DNA of 50,260 nt from an uncultured Porphyromonadaceae bacterium (GTDB lineage: Bacteria > Bacteroidota > Bacteroidia > Bacteroidales > Muribaculaceae): contig CAMNRO010000017.1 of NCBI GenBank assembly GCA_946553045.1, positions 1 to 50,260 on the forward strand, in the 5' to 3' direction. Below, piece by piece: positions 1 through 7,994 of this stretch. The notes beneath the pieces were generated by a model. The model was not told where the DNA came from, ran no database searches, and saw nothing but the letters and a program-made list of their open reading frames with translations. Each line of letters begins with the position of its first letter. Within the stretch, counting starts at the first letter, position 1. A program made the translations under genes and the position numbers.

Positions 1-456
1 CTTTTCCGTATTGCAAACATTTATGCTTATCCCCACTGATTTTCTACTGACCCTTAATAGTGAGTACTCACTTCCGTGAGTAATTCGACTCACGGTTGAC
101 TAAAATCATCAGTGAGTTGGCTGAATTATCGGTAGTTAGTCCTTAATTAAGCCTACTAAAGTGGGGTTTTGAACGCAGGTGCGAACCTTTGACCCGGTTT
201 GGGTCGCATTTTTCGGAGTTTTCAAACACTCTTTAACTCTTGAAAGATTATTTAACAATATATACCTCTAAAATCGCCAGTTTGACACTGATTTCTGTGT
301 TCTGCACTATTTAACACCGTGAGTCCGGCTCACGGTTATAGGGCAACAAGTACATAATTCAGCTATGTGTTCAAGATGCTATAAGTAATGGGATTCTTCG
401 TTTTGAAATGTCGGTAAAAATGATTATATTTATATAACCATTAAACCCACAATCAA
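1..456. other. Gene-poor leader with repeated CCGTGAG/CTCACGG palindromes
   Basis: No convincing gene is visible in this stretch before the recombinase fragment. It holds a 12-bp perfect palindrome, GTGAGTACTCAC, at 60-71. It also holds two hairpin-forming inverted repeats built on one core: CCGTGAGT/ACTCACGG at 74-95 (6-nt loop) and ACCGTGAG/CTCACGGT at 316-336 (5-nt loop). Repeated palindromes beside a site-specific recombinase gene could be recombinase arm or accessory sites, or operators. That role is inference; the repeats themselves are read directly. Confidence 0.55.
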
Positions 457-1098
457 ATGACATCAGAATCTTATTTCACCTTGACTTTCTACGCACGAAA
501 GCCAAAGACAGAGAAGATTGAGTACCCAATCTACGCCCGCATATCAGTGGGCGGTCAAATGACCGAGTTTACAATCGGTCGCTCAGTGAACCCCAAGCAC
601 TGGAACCAGAAGCGCAATCAGAGCGATGGTACATCGCGCCGTGACAAAGAACTTAACAAGTTTCTTGAAATGGTGCGCGCCCGCTTCTGCGAAATCCACA
701 ATATGCTGATACGCGAGAACAAGCTCGTCAATCCGGCAATCCTCAAAGCCCATTATCTCGGAACGATGGATAAACCGAAGATGATGTGTGAGGTGTTCCA
801 CGAAACCAACGAAAAACGCAAAGAAGAACTCGACCGTGGCGACATAGTGAAGCCCACTTACCAGCGTTGGACTCGCTGCGCCGACTATCTGGCGGATTTC
901 TTCCGTCTGCACTATAAGGTTGACGACCTTCCAATAAAGGATGTAACATCCGGGATGCTTGATGATTTCGAGCATTTTCTCCGAATGAAAAAGTCCTGTG
1001 CCAATAACGCAGCCGTGCGCTATCTCCGCTGTGTCAAAAACGTGCTGCAATACGCTTTGGCGCACAAGTGGATAACACACTTCATGGCCGTATGGTAG
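457..1098 (+). pseudogene. Truncated tyrosine site-specific recombinase (N-terminal half only)
   Basis: The 213-residue product resembles the N-terminal half of Bacteroidales tyrosine recombinases. It has an arm-type DNA-binding region (about residues 5-95) followed by a SAM-like core-binding domain (about 105-205, with LADFFRLHYKVDDLPIKDV and LRCVKNVLQYALAHKWI). Whole enzymes are about 400 residues. Here the frame runs out just after the core-binding domain, so the catalytic R-HxxR-Y domain is missing and no strand transfer is possible. The sequence stops matching at about position 1075, where a fragment of an unrelated exported protein begins in another frame. It is best read as a remnant cut by a deletion or recombination event. 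A residual DNA-binding role cannot be excluded. Confidence 0.8.
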
Positions 1099-1175
1099 AC
1101 TTCGACAGCGCGCTTCCTGGCATATATATCGAGCGTGCCAACGGCAAGGCCGCAAGAAAGGTGATTAAAAGATAG
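1080..1175 (+). pseudogene. Orphan C-terminal sorting-type tail of an exported protein
   Basis: Reading this strand in the frame that ends at 1175 gives a tail of the form GRMVDFDSALPGIYIERANG followed by a basic end (KAARKVIKR). The pattern GR-x-V, LP-x-GIYI, then a lysine/arginine-rich end resembles the short C-terminal domains of secreted Bacteroidota proteins, including type IX secretion type A-like tails. No upstream body is present: the frame is interrupted by the recombinase remnant. A strong hairpin follows at 1221-1251, as expected after a real gene end. Identity as a tail is inferred from the motif only. Confidence 0.5.
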
Positions 1176-1220
1176 TTCCTGCACGAACGGACTCTTGAAG
1201 CCGGAATAATAATTACTATC

Positions 1221-1251
1221 AGTAGGGGTGCGCGTTCTGCGCACCCCTACT
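1221..1251. terminator. Perfect 13-bp stem, bidirectional terminator-like
   Basis: The arms at 1221-1233 and 1239-1251 are perfectly complementary (AGTAGGGGTGCGC/GCGCACCCCTACT) around a 5-nt loop. The stem is GC-rich and lies between the end of the orphan tail (1175) and the end of the convergent PepSY gene (1305). It could stop transcription from either side, although neither flank has a strong T-tract. Confidence 0.6.
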
Positions 1252-1304
1252 GCCTTGAAAAGCTGAACTATGACACGCCGCCCATAATTATATTGGAGGT
1301 TTTC

Positions 1305-2441
1305 TCAGTGTCTTGATTTCTTTTTCATAAGATGCTTTATCCAGATGTAATATCCGGTAAGAGGCAGACTTGCGCCGAGCAATGCTGCAAACATCCACAG
1401 AATGCGGGTGAATATGCCGCCGAGCCTCCCGGTATGGATTGAGTAAATCCAGCCTCGCAGTTTATCTGATTCAACAGTGTCAGCGTACTTTGTCGAACGG
1501 GTGATTTCGCCTGTACGACGGTTGAACTCATAGCGGTCCGCGGCATGGCTGTTGCCTGAATTGCCGAGGGTAACGGTTGCGGATTCAGAAGAGATGGTGA
1601 TTTGTGGCGCATCGGGATTCTGAGTCTTGATTCTGTCATACACCTGTTGCCAACGGCCAAACTCGGAGTGTCTGCGACCTTCGCCACCGCCTTCACGTCT
1701 GCCGCCCTTGTCGGCATCGGTTTTTGCGATTGCCCGAGAGAAGTTGCGAGGCGTATGCTCAACTCCGCAGACTGCGTAGAATGCCGAGCGATACCAGTCG
1801 AACGACCATGTAAGTCCGGTCAGCGCCATCGCAAGAACAAGAATAAGCGCATACATACCGCCTGCCACATGGAGACCTTTCCAAAATCCCTTCCAACCGT
1901 TTGAAAACGAAATTGAGAGACTGTGAAGCAGCCCTTTGCGAGCTCGAGGCCACCAGATGATGACACCCGTAATCAGCGCTATCACAAATATAAGGGTAGA
2001 GATGCCAACAAGAGTCTTTCCAATTTTGACTCCATCGCCATGAGGATTCGCGCTGTCGAGAAGCCAACGATGCAGCTTGAACATAGCCGAAAAGAAACCG
2101 ATGCGCTCATATTTTCTTGTAATCCGCCCTGAATACTGGTCTATAAAAAGAGAGGCACGGCGAGGTCTGGACAGATTCACCTGATATGTTCTCGAATTAT
2201 CAGAGAATACTGTAACGCCCGTAACAGAAACACTATCCGGAAGCGTTGCTTTTACCGTTTCCATCAATTCGTCCATCGGCAAAGCTGAGTCCTTTATCTC
2301 GGAAACGTAGTAAACATCGCTTTTGACAGCTCTCGTTATCTCCGGCTCAAAAACCAGCATTGCGCCTGAGATGCAGACCAATGTGATTATAATGCCGAAG
2401 GGCACCGAGAGCCAGAGATGTATTTTTCTGAAAAATTTCAT
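1305..2441 (-). CDS. xusC: PepSY-associated inner-membrane protein, XusC-like
   Basis: This 378-residue membrane protein has the PepSY-TM layout: an N-terminal transmembrane helix (about 10-32), a periplasmic PepSY-like region, two central helices (about 145-168 and 195-217) and a last helix (about 345-367). Conserved histidines sit near membrane faces (HRWLLD, HVAGG, HTGRLGG), as in proteins thought to act in siderophore-iron reduction or uptake. It is the last gene of a three-gene minus-strand operon, starting 8 nt after the DUF4374 lipoprotein gene ends. Receptor, DUF4374 lipoprotein and PepSY protein together match the XusABC xenosiderophore system of Bacteroides thetaiotaomicron. Substrate and redox activity are inferred from that match. 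Confidence 0.75.
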   Translation of the reverse strand: MKFFRKIHLWLSVPFGIIITLVCISGAMLVFEPEITRAVKSDVYYVSEIKDSALPMDELMETVKATLPDSVSVTGVTVFSDNSRTYQVNLSRPRRASLFIDQYSGRITRKYERIGFFSAMFKLHRWLLDSANPHGDGVKIGKTLVGISTLIFVIALITGVIIWWPRARKGLLHSLSISFSNGWKGFWKGLHVAGGMYALILVLAMALTGLTWSFDWYRSAFYAVCGVEHTPRNFSRAIAKTDADKGGRREGGGEGRRHSEFGRWQQVYDRIKTQNPDAPQITISSESATVTLGNSGNSHAADRYEFNRRTGEITRSTKYADTVESDKLRGWIYSIHTGRLGGIFTRILWMFAALLGASLPLTGYYIWIKHLMKKKSRH

Positions 2442-2449
2442 GCCATACC

Positions 2450-3850
2450 TTATTTTGAAACTGCCAGATAGCCAAATCCTGTAATTTCAGTAGCTTCCAC
2501 GGTTATACCCTTCGTTGCCAGAGCGGTTGCGGGGTCAATCCGGAATATTGCCGGATAGCCGTCCGTGACATTTACCGGAATATAGACGCTGCCATCAAAG
2601 GCAAGGACTGTCTTTCCGAACGATGACAGATTCGAAGGCAAACCTTTTACAAACGTGAGTTTTTTGGATTCGGCGTCGAAAATGGCGAGTTCTGTAGCCG
2701 AAAAACCAGATTCGGTGAGCGGACGGTCGTACATCTGCAGCAGGAAATAGTTGCCACCGGCGTGCCAGCAACGCATGAACGATTTGCCGCCAGACAGCTC
2801 TTCGAGGTTGCAATAGTAACCGTCAAACTGCGAAGTTCCAGCAGGAATACGGACAACTCCTGCCGGAAGAGTTGTCTGCTGACGCGTATCTGTCATTGTC
2901 TTTGCGTATGAAGGAGAAAAGACATAGATATCACCGTTGTCGGCGGCCCAGATGGTCTGGTAGTATTGCGATTTGAAGCGTCCGCATGGATAGCTGATTT
3001 TATCAGATTTCACAAGAGTGGGATTTGTCATGCTCTCATTGTCGAATATAGCAACCCAAGCTTCATCGGGATACTGTGTCCACTGAAGTTCGCCCTTCTT
3101 GTAGCTACTCGAATTGGAACCGCCATCGGCAGTCTTGACAAGGTCTTCATAACCCTTACGAATCCACTTGCCGCCACCGGCAGCAGCTCCATACTGGCTG
3201 AGGCCCATCGGAATTGCACCGGAGAATATGCGGCTGCCGCTCTGCTCTACCCCGGCAAGGGTCACATACTCACCGTTTCCGAGATAATTTTCCATAGTAT
3301 ATGCTCCTGTTGACGTATCGTTGCTCCTTGAAGTCTCGGCGTTGACATCGAGATATGTAAGGAGAAGTGTCTTTGGCAGATAGCCATTGACATCGGCCTG
3401 TGATTCATGTCCGTTTCCGGTCGACATGGAAAGAATGTAATTTTTATAGAGGCCGTAAGATGTAAAACGACTTACTTTATACTCCATATCGCGCGGATTG
3501 ATCAAGCCATCGGCATCAAGGGTATAACTGCGTGTGGTTCCGGCATTTCCTTGATTGTAGGTAAGGGCATAGAGATAATCACTGCCATGGAAAACCCACT
3601 GCGAGGCCCCGTCGTTGACCAGGCCATTGTTGACCGCCGACAGCGTTCCTTCATCAAGCGATTCTGCCGTGAGAAGCACATAGGAAGTGGCGTTGCTACC
3701 CTGAATGGTAGTGGCGATGACGAATTTGCCGTCATTGTTGTTATCGTTTCCACCAGGAACATCGGGTTCGTTGTTGTCGGAGCAGGAAGTCAAAGCCAGT
3801 GCCGACATTGAAAGCGCATAGGCTGCGCGAAGAAAAACTTTTTGATTCAT
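2450..3850 (-). CDS. xusB: DUF4374 surface lipoprotein, XusB-like siderophore-binding protein
   Basis: This 466-residue lipoprotein has a signal peptide ending in the lipobox ALTSC (Cys about residue 23), followed by an Asp/Asn/Gly-rich linker ([19 protein letters not shown]) typical of surface-exposed Bacteroidota lipoproteins. The rest has the repeated beta-strand character of the DUF4374 family, presumably a propeller. In B. thetaiotaomicron the corresponding XusB is a surface and vesicle lipoprotein that binds ferric enterobactin-type siderophores. The gene lies 18 nt after the TonB-dependent receptor and 8 nt before the PepSY gene, so the three are almost certainly co-transcribed. Which siderophore is bound cannot be told from the sequence. 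Confidence 0.75.
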   Translation of the reverse strand: MNQKVFLRAAYALSMSALALTSCSDNNEPDVPGGNDNNNDGKFVIATTIQGSNATSYVLLTAESLDEGTLSAVNNGLVNDGASQWVFHGSDYLYALTYNQGNAGTTRSYTLDADGLINPRDMEYKVSRFTSYGLYKNYILSMSTGNGHESQADVNGYLPKTLLLTYLDVNAETSRSNDTSTGAYTMENYLGNGEYVTLAGVEQSGSRIFSGAIPMGLSQYGAAAGGGKWIRKGYEDLVKTADGGSNSSSYKKGELQWTQYPDEAWVAIFDNESMTNPTLVKSDKISYPCGRFKSQYYQTIWAADNGDIYVFSPSYAKTMTDTRQQTTLPAGVVRIPAGTSQFDGYYCNLEELSGGKSFMRCWHAGGNYFLLQMYDRPLTESGFSATELAIFDAESKKLTFVKGLPSNLSSFGKTVLAFDGSVYIPVNVTDGYPAIFRIDPATALATKGITVEATEITGFGYLAVSK

Positions 3851-3868
3851 TGTATTTAGTGATTTTAA

Positions 3869-6253
3869 TTAGTTTCCGAAGTATATTCTCACTTTACCGT
3901 AGAATGCGCGCCCTGCTTTTTGCAGACTGAAATTATCATACAGACGGGCATTTGTAAAATTGCGGCACTCAAACGAAAGATTATATCTGCCATTCTTTAT
4001 GCCGTATGATACGGTAAGATTATGGGCGAATTGGTCGGGTACGACGTAATCGCTGTTGTTTGAGCCTATGTTTGCGGTATAATAGCAGAATTTATGGGTG
4101 TACTGATTGTCGTATGTCACAGTCAGCACGTTGCCCTTGCGCCCAAGCCCGTGCCAATAGAAGTTGACATCAGAGTCGGCAAACATATACGGGAGATTGG
4201 GCATCCTTTCTTTATACGACAGATTCGGGGCAGTGCTTCCCTGAGCGGTCGGCATATTGTCGCGCACATTCATCTGGGTGAAATTGCCGCCGAGGCTCAT
4301 CCATTTTGAAAAACTGTATCGGGCGGATATGCTGACCCCCTTGGTGTCGACCTTGCCGTAATTCACATAAGTCGCAGCTGATTTCCCGCCACTGAGAGCA
4401 AGTATATTACGCTGTATATAGTCACGCGTGTCGCGGTAGATGAAACCGGCTTCGACATATACGATATTGCTGCCGAATGTAGCGTTGTAGCTTAGGTTAA
4501 GATTGACATTGTGGCTTGCTTCAGGTCTCAGGGAAATATCTCCGACTTCAAGGTCTTCGTCGCCGAACATCTCTTCGATTGTAGGCAAGCGGTATGCCTT
4601 TTCGTATGATGCCTTGAACTGGAATCCGAGAGGCATGAACCATGTTCCGGCTGCACCATAGCCGAAATAATCAATTGAACGAGATGTAAGTTCATATACA
4701 TCCTGTGCTGCTGAAGTTGCCATAGGCCCGGATACATATTGATGGTACTGCTTTCCGAAAACCGAGAAATTAAGCTTTGTATTGGGCATATAGCGGTATG
4801 AGACTCCGGCAATATTCTTGCTTGTGACTTTTGAAAACTCATCGCGCGACGGAGGTGTGGTCAGCAAATCTTCATTTGAGCGGTTGAACGCGTTGAAAAC
4901 GTCATTGATAGTAAAGACATGATTTTCGCCCAAACGATAATTGACTGTGAAAGCGGCAGACCAGTTGTTGTTAATTGCCTTGGAAAGCTGATATGACTGT
5001 TCGCCGGGGGAATTCAGTCGGTCGGTCTCACCTCGCCAGTTATATTTAACGGAAGCTGTATCTACATTTGTGGTATTATTGCGGTTGTAGTTGGCATTGA
5101 GCGAAACATCAAGTCCTTTGGTAAAAAGGTTACGTTTACCATATTCCAGCGAGGGCATCAGTGAATAGCCGTGGCGGTGTTTCTGACCATACACTATTTC
5201 CTGACGCACGCCGGTCTGTATCTCCTTATACATACGGGAATAGTTGAAGCCAAAGAGCAGGCGGTCGGCCCACGGTTTGTTTACAAATCCCAACTTGGCA
5301 ATTACAGCTTCATTATGATATTTGTCGTTGAAACGTCTTACATGCTCAGGCTTCTTGCGGTTGATGGCTCCTGTGGCGAAATCTTCCACAGGTGAATCGA
5401 CCCAGTAATTATTGTCGGAATAATTCTGGAAAGCATTTATCTCATATTTGAAGCCATTGCGCAGTGTCTGTCCGAAATTAACATAGGATTTATGTGTATT
5501 GAATGAACCATAGGAATATGAGGCGTCGACAAACCAGCGTCGCTGTCGTCGCGGTGTGACGATATTGATGACACCACCGATGGCATCCGCTCCAAAGCCG
5601 ACAGGCACAACGCCTCGATAGACCTCAATACGGTCAGCAAAATTGACAGGAATATTATTGAGGCTAAACGAACTACCCGCGCCTTCCTGCGGCACTCCGT
5701 CGATAAATACTTTCACGTGCTTTCCGCTGAAACCGTCCATTGTAACAGCCATATCGGAACCGACACCGCCGCTTTCGCGTATTTTCATGCCAGGTGCTTT
5801 TGCGAGGGCCTCACTCAAGGTTTTAGTGGTGTTCACGAGCTCCTTTGTATTTACTGCAGTCGCATTAAAAGCCGAATTTCTTACCTTACTGAGCTGATTG
5901 CCGACAACGATGACCTCCGCAAGCTGTGTCGACGGTTTTAGCTTGACATTTAGCTTCGACCTTTCGCCGGATTTTATATTCACCGGCATCTCACATATTT
6001 CAAAGCCCACTGATGAAAACACGATGGTGTATTTGCCATCCGGTGCATTTATGTGATAGAGGCCTTTCTCATTTGTCGAACAGGAGCAAGATGTCCCTTT
6101 CAGAAATACCGTTGCATAATCTATAGGCTCTCCGTCGGATGACAGCACTTTACCGGATACCATTCCTGTATTTTTTTGTGCCATCGCATTTATCGATACT
6201 ATTATAAACGTGATTACAAGCAGTATATATCTTCTGCCAAATGACATATCCAT
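3869..6253 (-). CDS. xusA: TonB-dependent outer-membrane receptor, XusA-like
   Basis: The 794-residue protein starts with a signal peptide ending near AMA-Q. It continues with a carboxypeptidase-regulatory-like beta-sandwich (about 30-108, GMVSGKVLSSDGEPIDYATV), a TonB plug (about 120-230, with FIDGVPQEGAGSS, DRIEVYRGVVPVGFGADAIG and GGVINIVTP), and a C-terminal barrel ending in an aromatic strand (YGKVRIYFGN). This is a normal receptor length. It should import a ferric chelate across the outer membrane using TonB energy. It heads the operon with the DUF4374 lipoprotein and PepSY protein, which argues for siderophore rather than glycan uptake, as does the absence of a SusD partner. The extra CSCS cysteines in the N-terminal domain are unusual. 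Confidence 0.8.
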   Translation of the reverse strand: MDMSFGRRYILLVITFIIVSINAMAQKNTGMVSGKVLSSDGEPIDYATVFLKGTSCSCSTNEKGLYHINAPDGKYTIVFSSVGFEICEMPVNIKSGERSKLNVKLKPSTQLAEVIVVGNQLSKVRNSAFNATAVNTKELVNTTKTLSEALAKAPGMKIRESGGVGSDMAVTMDGFSGKHVKVFIDGVPQEGAGSSFSLNNIPVNFADRIEVYRGVVPVGFGADAIGGVINIVTPRRQRRWFVDASYSYGSFNTHKSYVNFGQTLRNGFKYEINAFQNYSDNNYWVDSPVEDFATGAINRKKPEHVRRFNDKYHNEAVIAKLGFVNKPWADRLLFGFNYSRMYKEIQTGVRQEIVYGQKHRHGYSLMPSLEYGKRNLFTKGLDVSLNANYNRNNTTNVDTASVKYNWRGETDRLNSPGEQSYQLSKAINNNWSAAFTVNYRLGENHVFTINDVFNAFNRSNEDLLTTPPSRDEFSKVTSKNIAGVSYRYMPNTKLNFSVFGKQYHQYVSGPMATSAAQDVYELTSRSIDYFGYGAAGTWFMPLGFQFKASYEKAYRLPTIEEMFGDEDLEVGDISLRPEASHNVNLNLSYNATFGSNIVYVEAGFIYRDTRDYIQRNILALSGGKSAATYVNYGKVDTKGVSISARYSFSKWMSLGGNFTQMNVRDNMPTAQGSTAPNLSYKERMPNLPYMFADSDVNFYWHGLGRKGNVLTVTYDNQYTHKFCYYTANIGSNNSDYVVPDQFAHNLTVSYGIKNGRYNLSFECRNFTNARLYDNFSLQKAGRAFYGKVRIYFGN

Positions 6254-6280
6254 AATTATAACTTATTGCTATTTTCACTG

Positions 6281-6330
6281 CAAAGTTCGTCATTATAGAG
6301 TCGGCAGGAAATACCTTCTTTTTGGTATTT
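6281..6330 (-). promoter_or_regulatory. Candidate xusA promoter with overlapping inverted repeat
   Basis: On the minus strand GAACTTTG (6281-6288) resembles the -7 element TAnnTTTG, and TTTC (6308-6311) lies 19 bp upstream where TTTG is expected. Both are one or two bases off consensus. A perfect 7-bp inverted repeat, AAATACC/GGTATTT (6309-6330, 8-nt spacer), overlaps the -33 position and is well placed as an operator. The regulator is unknown; an iron-responsive one would be expected. Confidence 0.4.
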
Positions 6331-6720
6331 ATGCAACCGATATCTGTATATCAGCGACTTAGCCATACCTTGCAAGGTTATTAGACTGCAGAATCCAATT
6401 CCGTGACGGTTAATGACACCTCTCTGGACTGAAAAAGCATACGGCCTACTTAAAAATGATTATATGCCAGCTCTCATTTTGAGACCGGGCTGTATCCGTT
6501 CATGTAAATTTGACATAAAACTATCACTATCCGCTAATCCTCGATAAGCGTTTCAAGCTGCCATCTACATCAATAGATGCCCCCTCGACAAAGAGGGCGA
6601 ATTCAGAAACTTTCGGGAGTGTATATTGTCAATTCGGCATGATTTATTGAAGATAGCACCTTAATAAATTATCGCAACCGCCAAACTCGCTAATTTTACG
6701 AGAATAATTTATAATCGTAC

Positions 6721-6765
6721 ATTGTTGAAATATTCCCGCGATATAATCGACAATCTAACTTTTTG
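6721..6765 (+). promoter_or_regulatory. Possible AraC-type sites and weak promoter of efflux operon
   Basis: ATTGTTGA (6721-6728) faces TCGACAAT (6747-6754 region), an imperfect inverted repeat. The second arm, read on the other strand, is ATTGTCGAT, which also occurs upstream of the nearby AraC-family gene (from 13457). A further ATTGTC lies at 6625-6630, with ATTGAA 21 bp later. Directly after the repeat is TAACTTTTTG (6756-6765), a stretched version of the -7 element. Control of the efflux operon by that regulator is inferred only. Confidence 0.3.
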
Positions 6766-6902
6766 CATAAAAACCAGTGCATTAATAAATTAATATGAAT
6801 AGGGTAAATGGATTGACAGGCACAAAGAAGAGATATGCAGTGTAATTAGAAAAACGCTTACCCACAATTCAGACAGAGGCATCTTATGCCGTATAAATCA
6901 AC

Positions 6903-7994
6903 ATGAGCAATACAGATAAAGTAATGAGATACAGCAAATTTTTATCAATAGCAGCAATGATTGTGCTGCTATCATCCTGCGGAAAAGGTGAAAAGGCACA
7001 ATATCAACAGTCTACTGTCGCCCATAATGTATTCACTGTTTACCCGGAACCCACAGGTATAGAATCAGCAGTTACATTGCCGGCAACTGTCGAGGAAGGT
7101 CGGATTATCTCAGTCGGATTCAAGACCGGCGGCCAAATTGAGAAAATCTATGTAAAGGAAGGCGATCATATCAAGGCAGGGCAAGTCATAGCGTGTCTTG
7201 ATTCGGAAGATTATGCCCTTGGGGTGTCGTCGCTGCGCGAGAAATATGAAAATCTCAAGGCAGAGACAGACCGAATGACCAAACTTCATGCCTCCGGCAA
7301 TATGAGCGACAACGACTATGAGAAAGCATTGTCAGGATTTCGTCAATTGGGAATTCAGTTGAAGATAGAAGAAAACAGACTCAGTTATTGTCGTCTCACA
7401 TCGCCAGCTTCAGGTATAGTGACAAAAGTTAACTTTGAGAATTCCGAAATGGTTGATGCCGGTACGCCCGTCATAGAGCTTATGGATAATAACAACCTTG
7501 AAGCTATCGTAGACCTGCCGGTTCGGTTCTATGCCGCGCGTGAAGATTTCGTCGGATTTATCGGAGAATCAACCATAAATCCTGATAAAACGGTTTCACT
7601 TAGCATGTTGAGTCTGACGCCGAGAGCCGACAACACCCAGTTGTATCGGTTGCGCTTAGGTGTTCCGAATAATTCCGGTTTTACACCCGGCATGAATATC
7701 AAGGTCCGGATACTCAGTCAAGCCCAAAATGAACGAGGAGTAAATGTTCCGTTGAGTTCTGTTTTTGAAAATGACGGGCACAGATATGTATGGGTTGTAA
7801 ATCCCTCTGACTCTATAATAAAAGCCACTGAAATCGCAACCGAAGGAACAGGCGAAAATGGTGTTGTAAATGTTGTGTCGGGTATTACGGCTGAAGACCT
7901 CATCATACGTACAGGAGTGCGTCATCTTGTGAATGGTGAAAAAGTGAATATACTTCAGACCGAATCTGACACTAACCCCGGTAATCTGCTATAA
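6903..7994 (+). CDS. RND efflux periplasmic adaptor (membrane-fusion lipoprotein)
   Basis: The 363-residue lipoprotein has signal sequence and lipobox IVLLSSC (Cys about residue 26). It follows the adaptor layout: a split biotinyl-lipoyl half-motif (GGQIEKIYVKEGDHIKAGQV), a short alpha-hairpin (about 105-150), the second lipoyl half (SPASGIVTKVNFENSEMV), then beta-barrel and membrane-proximal domains. It should link the inner-membrane pump to the outer-membrane channel encoded next. Its stop codon overlaps the start of the permease gene (TAATG), showing translational coupling. An ATG at 6924 would give a more compact signal peptide and may be the true start; no ribosome-binding site decides between them. 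Confidence 0.88.
   Translation: MSNTDKVMRYSKFLSIAAMIVLLSSCGKGEKAQYQQSTVAHNVFTVYPEPTGIESAVTLPATVEEGRIISVGFKTGGQIEKIYVKEGDHIKAGQVIACLDSEDYALGVSSLREKYENLKAETDRMTKLHASGNMSDNDYEKALSGFRQLGIQLKIEENRLSYCRLTSPASGIVTKVNFENSEMVDAGTPVIELMDNNNLEAIVDLPVRFYAAREDFVGFIGESTINPDKTVSLSMLSLTPRADNTQLYRLRLGVPNNSGFTPGMNIKVRILSQAQNERGVNVPLSSVFENDGHRYVWVVNPSDSIIKATEIATEGTGENGVVNVVSGITAEDLIIRTGVRHLVNGEKVNILQTESDTNPGNLL

Larger units (their letters stand above)
6254..6902. other. Divergent intergenic region between xus operon and efflux operon
   Basis: No convincing gene was found in this 649-bp AT-rich stretch between divergent operons. Besides the xusA promoter and repeats described separately, it contains small hairpins: CATCTA/TAGATG at 6562-6579 and CCCTC/GAGGG at about 6582-6597. 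It also has an isolated TAAATTTG at 6505-6512, whose nearest TTTG (6478-6481) is 23 bp upstream, slightly too far for the usual promoter. The length leaves room for a small RNA, but none can be shown by eye. Confidence 0.4.

Noticed and set aside
1..12. The window start shares CTTTTCCGTATT with the end of the GH35 gene (near 50059), suggesting a repeat or circular overlap
   Set aside because: Only 12 bp match and flanking bases differ, so it is most likely chance.
1092..1175. A 27-residue stand-alone gene starting at the ATG at 1092
   Set aside because: The sequence continues the pattern of a sorting-type tail upstream of that ATG, so it is more likely a fragment than a gene.
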